Source: Vitis vinifera
Taxonomy: Eukaryota; Streptophyta; Magnoliopsida; Vitales; Vitaceae
DNA: 64,000 nt
NCBI RefSeq assembly: GCF_030704535.1
Contig: NC_081812.1
Location: 21,365,501 to 21,429,500, forward strand
Direction of reading: 5' to 3'
This document shows, piece after piece, positions 1 through 10,400 of the stretch. The position numbers were made by a program, and so were the translations under genes. The notes beneath the pieces are model-generated. The model had not been told where the DNA came from. It saw only the letters and a list, made by a program, of their open reading frames with translations, and did not search any database. Position 1 is the first letter of the stretch. Each line of letters opens with the position of its first letter.

Positions 1-92
1 CCCTTTTGCTAAAATTCCCTTATATAGGGCTGAAATGCATTTTAGTCTTTTAGTTATTTGCCATCACATTTAAAGCTCAATATTTTGATAAG

Positions 93-150
93 AATGGTAT
101 TTTGTCCCTCAAGCATGTTTAAATGGTATTTTGTCCCTCGAGCATGTTTA
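93..150. repeat. 29-bp tandem pair
   Basis: Two adjacent 29-bp copies (93-121 and 122-150) differ at one base (CTCAAGC versus CTCGAGC). No function is apparent. Confidence 0.9.
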
Positions 151-1924
151 AAAGTCAATGGACAACATATTATGTTTTTTTAAAAAAAGGCTAAAATATA
201 AAAAAGAAAACATTTTTCATCAAAGTTCAGAGTTATCCGCACTTTGTAACTATATGCAAAAATCATAAATAGACATATAAATATCTTTATAAAATTTAAA
301 ATCAAAATTGGTAGTTGAAATCTTTTAAAGTCATTTGAAATTTTATATTTTAAGGTTACCAACTTAAAATTGATTTTACTTTATGCTTAAACTAATGTTG
401 GAATCAAAGTTTTTTTTTTTTTTAAAAAAAAAAACATTTCCTTTTATAGTTTTGTCATTTATAAAGGTTTTATAATTAATGGTCAAATGTTACCCTTTAA
501 CAAAATTATGGGACAGAATATTGAATTTTGAATGTAAGGAGGCAAAGAATAAAACACGGAAATATGCTTCTAAATTTATATGCGTAATTAAAATGATAAT
601 TAAAAAAATATGAGACACAAAACACCTCAAACCTATTCCAAAGTACAACTTATTTTCAAAACGATTTTTATTTTTATTTTTTTCTAAATAAAGTCTAATC
701 GTTCATGTTATATGGGTATAATTTTTTTTCTTGGTAACATGCTTCTAATTGAGTTGACCGAAGACCGACTTCTTAGATTCTATCAACAATCGTAACGCCC
801 ATATGTCATCATATATTTGTGTCCTTCTATGTATATTTTATATCTTTTTTATACCACTTTAGGAAGCTTATACATAGGTTAATTCTGCTGCATAATCATA
901 ATTTTATTATTGCAATGATGAAAAACAACACTATAATATTTTTTGGTTTACCTTCTTAAAGTTGACTATTCTGTGAACTTTGACTTACGATATATCCACT
1001 TTTGTTCTTACAATTGTAAAGCATTCATCATATTGTTTTCTTTGTTTGAGGTGCTAAAATATGGAAGGGGTTGGAGGGAAGGGAGGTCATCTGAACACTC
1101 GATATGCACCATGTCACAAGTATGATATCAAATGTCACTTTAGTAAAATAATATTAGGCTCGGATTTATTTTTTGAGATATGAAATCATGGAAAATGCGT
1201 CAAAAATATACATTGACGCAAGTTAAACAAAATCATAGTTTTTACTATAACAAATGATAATTAATCTTACTCTCTAAATATTTAAAATAATTTTCATCAT
1301 TATATGCCTTCGCGATATATTGCTTTACAAGTTTTATGAACAATTTATTGATAAATTATTTATTTTATTATTATTGTTATTGTAAGTATAGAATAGTAAA
1401 ATAAATTTTGGGTTAAAATAACATGTTTGGCACAATAAAAAAATAAAAAAAATGTGTTAGACCCTTTTTAAAACTTATATTCAATGTGGTATCTTTCTCA
1501 TCACGTGAATATTACACCATCCTCTCATAAAGATAAAACATCGATTAACAATTAAAATTTTGATTCAAAAATAAAGTCGCAATTGTCCATCGAGTTTTTA
1601 GTTCAAATATGAAGTATTAATTGACAATCGATGCTTCAATTTTATTTTTTATTTCTAAATAATGTTATGCTTCTTATGTGACGATAAAAATACCATTTTG
1701 AATATAAGTTTTGAGAAAATGGTTAAATTTATTTATTTTTCCCATAAAATAGCCATTTTGGTAACACATGTACCATGCCATAATAATGACATGAAGCACT
1801 AATTTAGTAAAATTACATTAAGTTAATGTTTATTTGATTCGACAATATTTCAATAAATACATGTGGGATCACACATCAACATACCACTGTTTTTTTTTTT
1901 TTTTGCTACTCTCACTTTTTTATT

Positions 1925-2477
1925 TTATTTTTTATCAATTGCTAAACAAAACCATGTTAAAGAACGACTAGTTTCAATCCATAGATATATAAAACGGTTC
2001 ATTGTGTGCATATGTAGAATCTCATCGCACATATTTCATTCATCAAAATCTTTAATCTTATTTTGATTTTTTTAAATCATTTATGTCATTTTTATAGGCT
2101 TTTAATATATCCACTCGATGTTCTATTTCATTTAATGGTCATAAAATATAAAGTAATATCATAAATTACTATATCTTTTTAATTATATTTGTTTCTTTAA
2201 ATCGACAAAGCTCCACCTCTATCTAAACAACAAACAATGAAAAAAAGCAAGTTTTTTTAGTTGATTTGAATGTATAGTTGATAAATTCATTATATTATAT
2301 ATGCTTTTATAATTCAAGAGTTCTAAAAAATATATAGCTTAAAATGGTCTAAAAAACCACAATCGAAAAATGATACATACTTCAAAACCCTATATGTTTT
2401 TTTTTTAATAACAGATAAAATTAATATTTTTCTTTATATTTGGGTGTGAAGTGCTAGTCAATTAGTTACATTTTATG

Positions 2478-2557
<80 letters not shown>

Positions 2558-3211
2558 ATGAGTTGCTAAATAAAACTAACAAAACCATGCTAAACAATGA
2601 CTAGTTTCAATCCATAGTATAAAGACGGTTCATCGCGTGCATCTATAGAATCTCATCATACATAGTTTCATTAATCAAAATCTCTAATCTTATTTTGATT
2701 TTTTTAGAGTATGTTGATCATAAAAAACGTTTATAGTATTTCTTACGCTTGAATGATCAAATTTTTAAAGTGTTAACAATATTATAAACGCTTAAAAAAA
2801 TAATTGTCAAGCGACCTCCTAATCATTTATGTCATTTTTATAGGCTTTTAGAATCTCAACTCAACATTTTAATTGTCATAAAGTATAAAACAATATCATA
2901 AATTACTATATCTTTTTAATTATGTTTGTTTCTTTAAATCGACAAAGCTCTACTTCTATTTAAACAACAAATAGTAAAAAAAAAAACAAGCTTCTTTAGT
3001 TGATTTGAATGTAAAATTGATAAATTAATCATATTATAATTCAAAAGTTCTAAAAAATATATAGCTTAAAATGACGTAAAAAAGCACAATCGAAAAATGC
3101 TACATACTTCAAAACCATATATATATATTTTTTAATAACAAACAAAATTAATATTTTTCTTTATATTTGGGTGTGAAGTGCTAGTCAATTAATTACATTT
3201 TATGATTTTAA
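1925..3211. repeat. Diverged tandem duplication of about 0.6 kb
   Basis: Copy 1 (about 1925-2480) and copy 2 (about 2553-3211) align along their length. Shared blocks include GACTAGTTTCAATCCATAG, AATCGACAAAGCTC and GGGTGTGAAGTGCTAGTCAA. Copy 2 has an extra segment of about 114 bp (2707-2820) missing from copy 1. The copies are separated by the AT microsatellite. No coding potential is seen. Confidence 0.85.
2482..2555. repeat. (AT)n microsatellite
   Basis: About 36 uninterrupted AT units lie between the two copies of the 0.6 kb duplication. Slippage there may have helped create or keep the duplication (inference). Confidence 0.97.
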
Positions 3212-3549
3212 TTATTTTTTTAACAGTACAAATTGACAACCAACAAAAGAAAAATGTTAGGCATACATGAAATCTAATTTTTGGGACGAAGAAAAAATTT
3301 AAATATTTAATTGCGAAATTTTCCTAGTGTTGACTTGTTGTGAGCTACTGGTCTTCACATTTTATACAAATAAATTAAATAATTTAAGTGTTTATATATT
3401 TTATCTTTAAAATAAGATATTTTTTATTAATCAAAATTTTAATCAATTAGAAAAAATCCTAACCGTAGGACCACCTGTCTCGAATTATGAGCCGTCAGAT
3501 CAATATTTATTAAAAAAAACAAAAAGGGACCAACCAGTAAAAACAGAGT

Positions 3550-3957
3550 CTTTGTGGGAGGCAAAGATCAAAACAGAGAGGGTTTTTATTTTTTTTCCTC
3601 TGCGCTTTACTCATTTTATCGGGCACTTTCTTTCCCGGATCTGGGTTCTAAAACCCGAAGGAAAACCCTAGAAAGCGAGGGAAAAAGTTATCGGCGTGGG
3701 AAAACAGTGGTTTCGTCCCTCCGTCGACTCCCTCTCTGTGGACTTTCATGTCCTTATATTGACCATTTTTCCAAATTTACCCCTCACTTTCTGGTTGTTT
3801 CCATAATTTTCTCGCTCATTTTTCTCAAAGCGAGATTTAGATTACATCGAGACCGTTCTTGCCCGAGAATTCGTATAGTTCATGCATTTGATTCTTGCGC
3901 GCAGGATCGGGGAGAGCTCGGTGTAGTAGAGAGTAGTAGTGACTCAGATGCTGTGAG
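3550..3957 (+). other. PIE1: Probable 5' UTR exon of PIE1
   Basis: GC content rises sharply here compared with the flanks. The stretch contains a telo-box-like AAAACCCTAG at about 3663, common in plant 5' leaders, and ends in a good donor (GAG|GTGCGT) after 3957. The first coding exon far downstream begins with untranslated sequence after an acceptor at 7407 (TACACAG). A leader intron of about 3.45 kb is therefore inferred. The transcription start is not determined. The open frame at 3554-4048 has no recognisable protein and is taken as leader. Confidence 0.55.
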
Positions 3958-5039
3958 GTGCGTTTTTCTGATTGTTTGTTCCGTTTGGTTTCTGAGAAAA
4001 CGCGGGAGAAGGAATAAAAGAGTTAGATTTTCAATATCTAACAATTAACTGACTTCGGTTAGGTGTTTTTCTTTTTTCTTTTTTTTTTCTTTCTTTTTTT
4101 TTTTTGTTCTTACTTCGTTTGGTTGATAAAAAACTCGGGGGAAAAAAATAATGGGTCGAAGATTTTTCATTATTTAATAATCGGAAAAAAAAAACATTTG
4201 ATAGTTAATGTTAATGCGGCTATTTGGCTTTGGGTCGTTGAGTTTAATTTACGGTCTGTTTGTTTGTCAAGAGAAAAGTAGAAACTAAAATTCTGAATGC
4301 GAGGTTTTTAAAAATCCTTACTTGGACGAGCTTAATGCAAATTTTTTTTTTACTAGGATAGGTGAATTTTGCCTTTTCTCTTTTCTCTCTGTTGGCTTCA
4401 TTCAGTCTCGGAGACTAACATTGTTGTTATTGTTTAGCTGTAGTAATGTCAGTGGCAATATACAGACTTGTTCCTTCTGGAATTCATCTACCCTGTAGTG
4501 GAGATTCATTGACACTGGTTTGGCTTCCTAAATGCATGCTTGTACTATTGGAATTGGCACTTCAAGACAATTTAAGATGTGGCCAATAGAACCAAATCTT
4601 AGCATAAATTTGTGAATTTTTCCTATATCTATTTATAGTTGTAGTTACTAATTAGTTTTGATAGAAAACTAAGAATTTATTGGAAGCAAAATTTCCCCCT
4701 AAAATACAATTTATGAGGGTAGAAAGGCCCCCTGAAGTCCTCATGCATAATGTCTTTTAGTTTTTCTATACATCCCACTTTGCATAAACCTCATAGGTTA
4801 TGTGAAGGTGTCTTACATTGTGAGCTAGTGAGCTCAATCTCACTCATGGTGTGGATAACCCTTCTGGAGTCCACCATATTGTTCCCAATGCATTAATGCC
4901 CCAACCATGTGCTTCCTTGAGACTTTCCTGAGCTGAAACCCCCCTTTTCTCTTCGTGAGGCATTGGTTGGGGTATCGATAATATGGGACTCTATTATTTT
5001 TAGATGCTCAGGATTGGTAATAGGATCATTTTCAGTTTC

Positions 5040-6870
5040 AATCAAGCCCATTGTAGATGGAGAAGGGACCTTTTAGCTTATCTCAGTGTATGGTCTTAAT
5101 GATATCACACTTAGAAAGGATTTTGGGTGGAGCCATTGAATATTTTTGGATTAACCTCTTCGAAATGGTGGGTGGATTTAATGCCATTATGATAATTTTT
5201 ATGAAGATGACATAATGATTTCATTAAGAGAATGCAAATTAGTCAATCTGCCTCTTAGCAATGTCTTATGCACTTGGTTCAATATGCAAGATGGAGAAGG
5301 GGCCTTTTAGCTTATCTCAGTATATGATCCTAACAATATGACACTTAGAAAGGATTTTTGGGTGGAGATATTTGATATTTTTGGATTAACCTTTCCTAAA
5401 TGGTGTGATGGGGGGATTTTAATGCCATTTTGAGAATTTTTAAGATAGGACGATGATTTCCTTAAGAGAATGTGAATTAGTCAATTCCCCTCGTAGCAAT
5501 GCTGTATGTACTTGGTCTAGTTTGCAAGAATCTCACGTATGCATTTGGATAGATTTTTTACTTTCATATGAGTGGGAGCACAACTCTCCCCGTAGACTTT
5601 AAAAATCCTTACCTAGTTAGCCTTGGATGATTGGCCAATTGTCTTAAATATCAATCCTCTCAAGTGGGATCTAACTCCATTTAGATTTAAAAACATGCGG
5701 TTGCTTCATTCATTTAGATTTCAAGGAATATTTTAAATTGTGATGGAGAGATTTTCAAATGGAAGGGTGGGAGAAGGTTATAGATTCATGAAAATGTTAC
5801 AATATGTCAAATTGAAATCGAGGATATGGAATAATGTCTCTTTTGGGAATTTAAAGGAGAGGAAAACAAGTATCCTCAAAGACATAGTTATCATGGATTC
5901 TTGTGAACAAGGAGGGATTTATTTATTTATTTATTTATTTGATGAGAAACAACAATGTTATAAATTATGTTTGGAATCAAAAGGTTTGTCTATGATTGAC
6001 TTTACAGAATGGCTATATGTCTAGCTAGGGGAAAAGTTTTTTGTCTTCTTCGCCTAGTTTTTTTGGCGTTCTAATTGTATACTTCGTGTGTATTGTTTTC
6101 GCCATTTCTAGGTGCTTCTAATACAAGCTCTACTTACCTATCAAAAAAAATGTTTGGAATCAAAAGGTACGCAAGGAGGGAATTTGTCTCTTGAGCTGTT
6201 AACTTTGAGGGCCTTCAGGAAATGGGAGCTAGCGGAACTCTTGTTAAGGGAAGAGTGCATTGGAGGTGAAAACTAGGGTTAGATGGGTGAAGGAAGGAGA
6301 TTGTAACTCAAAAACACTTCCATCGAGTGGCTAATATTTGAAGAAATTAAGTTTATCAAGTTCTTAGTGATTGAAGAAGGGGCGACTTTAGGTAACCCAG
6401 AAAACATCTTTGAGGAGATTGCGATTTTTTTTGGAAAGTTATATAATAGGCCCCTAGAAGATTCTTGGAGGTTAGAAGGTTGGGTTGGGCTCCCATTTTG
6501 GCAAAGAGTTCTAATTGGTTGGATGTCTCTTCATGGAAAGGGAAGGCTGTAAAGTTGTCTTTTTATTAGACAAGGAATTAGACAAGGAAAAGGCACAGTG
6601 GCATGATGGTTTTGCTGTGGTCGTGTATTAGGATTGTTAGGATGTGGTAAAAGAGTCTTGTTTAGATGGAGGACCCCGTTCTTTAATTAAGTTTGTTGAT
6701 TGGTTGGGTTCTAGTTGAGGCTGGTGAGTGTTTGCCTTTTTATTTTTTGTCTTTTGGTTTCTCCTGTATACTCTCTGTATGCTTCGTGTTGCCTTTTAAA
6801 CTCCCATTTTCTAATAAAGCTTCTGTGGGTTTATCTATAAAAAAAAAAGGATGCGGTAAAGGAGGATCTT
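5040..6870 (+). mobile_element. Decayed L1-type LINE fragment(s) in PIE1 leader intron
   Basis: Broken frames on the + strand give L1 ORF2 signatures. Two copies of an endonuclease segment contain a G-G-F/D-F-N-A-I-like motif (about 5058-5289 and 5290-5530). Next come the endonuclease-RT linker (5740-5917, with F-R-F-M-K and S-F-G-N-L-K-E-R-K) and E-G-D-C-N-S-K (about 6294). RT-proximal matter follows (about 6367-6640, with D-G-F near 6608), then a 3' end and A-run near 6840-6848. Many stops and frameshifts show it is dead. A younger insertion interrupts it at 5918-6171. Confidence 0.75.
5986..6149 (+). mobile_element. Short 5'-truncated LINE tail nested in the older LINE
   Basis: The segment ends in TACCTATC followed by an A-run and is bounded by a 19-bp direct repeat, ATGTTTGGAATCAAAAGGT (5967-5985 and 6150-6168). 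That is the target-site duplication expected for L1-type retrotransposition. Only the 3' terminal portion (about 164 bp) was inserted. A larger unit (5918-6171) is flanked by CAAGGAGGGA (5908-5917 and 6172-6181), which suggests an earlier insertion around it. Confidence 0.8.
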
Positions 6871-7450
6871 ATGAAGGGTATTTTCAAAGTTTCCCAATAA
6901 GCTATGTATACAATTTGTGTTTGGTCTTATATCTTTTTGTTCCCGTGTTTCTTCTTTTGGTTGGACGTTCTAGTTACTTGAGTTAATTTACTTAAATAGA
7001 TAGTTGGTGTTGCATTGGGAATTGCATTTAATGTGCTTCCAATTATCATCAAAGTATACTTCAAGTTTATCTTTATTTTTTTTTACTTTTCTCCTGAGTT
7101 GCTTATATCTATGGTTGAAACTTATAATTCGTTGTTGAATTATTGTGATGCATTAGTATGGTCCCATGGATGGGTGATATTGCACCGTTTAGAATTGCAC
7201 TCGACAATGCTTCAAATTATTATCAAAATGTGATTCAAGTTTATCTTGAATTTTTATGACTATTAAAAAAAAAAGGTTTATCTTGAATTTTTGCTCTCTC
7301 TTTTGTTGCCTCTCCTTTGTTGAAACCTGTAATTCATCTTGATAATTTTGATGTTTGCTTGAATTAAAATATATGTAATTTTTTTTTTGGTTTTGTGTTG
7401 TACACAGATCTTCTATAGTTCCATTATGATAAAGGTGTTACAATAAAATC

Positions 7451-10400
7451 ATGGCTTCCAAAGGACCAAGGTCTAAGCTTGATCATGAGACAAGAGCTAG
7501 GCGCCAAAAGGTAAGTTTGTGAAATTTTGGTGGTTTGCAATCTTATTTGCTTATACCTGTTCTTTTTAAGTTCTAAGTTTGTATCCTTTTGGACATCTCT
7601 ATTTTATGCAGTATGGTTGTAAGTTATGGATATGTGAATACAAAGATTCATGTCATGGGAAGGGGAGCCACAATCTTGATTTATTTATTTTTGTTTCTGG
7701 TGGCAAAACTATATGAAACACATGGATTCAGATCTTTGGGCCTCAGTGGCATGAAGTCTTATGTTTTACAATTTTGATTTGTAGATTGGATTCTCTTATG
7801 CTATATCTTTGTTTGCTTCTGATGTCTACCTTGTGTATACATGTCCTGGGGGCTTGGCTGAAGGTTTCAAATGGGTTTGGGGGAGGTTTCAGGTTCACCT
7901 ATCAAAAGCCCAAGTAAATCAAGACCTTTATTAAAAAGTAATTAATTAGAAAAATAACTTGTACAGTAGTACATGCAGTCAAAAAAGAAAAAAAAGCTGT
8001 AAAAAAACTATTATAAATGATGAGCAATGGCCCTCAGATGCTTATGGCTTGCACATGGTAAGCAATTCCCATGAAGATTTCAGATATAAGCATTTATAAA
8101 AGAATGAAGCAAGAACTATTTAAACATCACCGTGTAAACAATTCCATCAGGCAGTCCCTCAACAACCTTCCTTAATTCATTTGACATTTCCTACTGAATT
8201 TCTGTCTACTGAAGAATCTGTCACAAATATACGAAGAAAAAGAGCAATAACTAGGCAAATGGGTTGACAGTTGACTTGAAGTAACATTGGGCTATTGTTT
8301 GTTAGGTTAGTAGTGCATGTTCAACTTGAATGTGTGTCTATGAAAAGAGTAATAATGTGAATAAACGAAAACCTACATTTAGGTTTTTAGTCCTTTGAGT
8401 GGTTGATGCACCTTCTATTTCAATCACTTAAACAATAATAAACTTCTAGGTGAATATGCAAATTTTTATTTATCTATGAAGAAACAAAGAGACAAACCTA
8501 TAGGCAATCAGAACACTGATGCCATGATCCTCTGAGGTGTGCTTTAAGTTTTCTGTTTTGATTTCTTTGTCAATTGTTGACTCTTGAACTTGGCTGTTGT
8601 AGGCACTTGAGGCTCCTAGGGAGCCCCGTCGTCCTAAAACACACTGGGATCATGTTTTAGATGAGATGGTTTGGCTCTCAAAGGTAATTGACTAGTTTAT
8701 GCTATGAAGATGATTCTTTCTTTCTTTCAATTTTGTCCTCCTTTGTGTTGATCATGTTGAATGAATGATATTATGAGGTAAATTGAGATATATGTTTGGT
8801 ACTCTTCATTGCTCATTAACAAGTTGTAACAGGACTTTGAGTCGGAGAGGAAATGGAAATTGGCTCAGGCAAAGAAGGTCGCTTTAAGAGCTAGCAAGGG
8901 CATGTTGGATCAAGCCACAAGGGGAGAAAAGAGAGTTAAGGTTTGGCATTTCCCTTCCTAAAGCTGAATTTCTAATGTATCCACGAATGGAAATTCTTCG
9001 CATTACGCAGACCATGGTTATACTTGTAGGCACTTCGTTTATCTTTCTCTTTCTGACATTGTTAATGTCACTGTTTCAATTGCTATCAGGAAGAAGAACA
9101 ACGTTTGCGAAAGGTTGCACTTACCATTTCAAAGGATGTAAAGAAGTTCTGGATCAAAATAGAGAAGCTGGCAAGTTCATCTACAATAATTTGAATTCCT
9201 CTTCAAGTACAAGTTTTGACTTTAATTTCTGTGCTTCTGAAATCACAATTCTTGTACACAAAATTGTAATCCAGGTGCTTTACAAACATCAAATGGAGCT
9301 CGATGAGAAAAAGAAAAAGGCACTTGATAAACAGCTTGAGTTCCTTTTGGGGCAAACTGAGAGGTAGAATTCTGTCTTGTATGAATTTGATTCTAAGTTA
9401 ATGCAATGCACAGAAACAATATTCAAGTTTATCAACCTTTCTGAACTCTTTTTGGCTATCCATGTTTGGGGAAAGTTAATAATATTTTAATGCTGAATTA
9501 GGTACTCAACAATGTTGGCAGAGAACCTTGCGGATACATACCAACCAACCCAACAGTATTTACCCAAGGAACGATGTAGTATTCAATATAAAGAAGTGGA
9601 CGACCCTGGATTTAAAGAAGGTATACAACATTATATTGGGAAACACAAATTTGTACTTCTTTCAGTTTTATCTGATGAATCTAGTTATCCTTAAAGTTGA
9701 CGTGTTCTCTTAATAAGAAAACTGACATGTTTTGTGCAGTACCTCAGTCAGGTATTGCTGATGTTGATGAAGATTATGATATGCAGTCTGAAGAGGAATT
9801 GGTGAGCCTTTCTTTTTGTTGTCTCTTCTGTATATCTTTTTTTTTGATGGGTAAATGAGCCAATATATTAAAAAATGCTAGCAAAATGGTGCAATAAATT
9901 AAACATGAAGTATACAAAAAAGGCTAGCAAGAGAGAAAAGGGAAGAGCAAATACTAACCACCCTAACAACAACCAAACAACACCACCCCTAGAAAACTGG
10001 ACTGTCCTTGATGGGAAAGACCAGAAAACAACCAATACCAACACCAAAAGAAACACCTAAAGCCTAAAAAGACCTAGGAAGGGAAAAAAAAAACCCGTTC
10101 TAAAGCCCTTCTGCAACCAAAAATCCTCAACCAATTTGGGAGCAAATTAAGCAACCTCATATTGATAGAGCTGAAACCCCATTGCTCTCCCCCTTTCCCC
10201 TAATTGAGTGAAGAGAGCAATTGTAATTAACTTTTTTTTTTGATAGGTAAAATCAGAAGAAAATATATAAATGTAGAAAAAGGAAGCCTAGTGGACAACC
10301 CAAGACATACAAGAAGTATATGGTAGGCGCCATAAAGCAAAGAAGAAGAAAAAAGAGGGGATACCAAAAACCTCACCCGCTTTCACCTAAAACCCAACCA

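Larger units (their letters stand above)
1..3549. other. AT-rich spacer upstream of PIE1
   Basis: No convincing gene is seen on either strand. The stretch is very AT-rich with many homopolymer runs, and its open frames are short and hydrophobic from A/T-rich codons. It holds a 29-bp tandem pair, a tandem duplication of about 0.6 kb and a long AT dinucleotide run, listed separately. The part next to 3550 should contain the PIE1 promoter, but I could not place a clear TATA box. Confidence 0.6.

Noticed and set aside
3554-4048. A 164-codon frame at the PIE1 5' end
   Set aside because: The composition is that of a leader exon running into an intron, and it has no recognisable domain.
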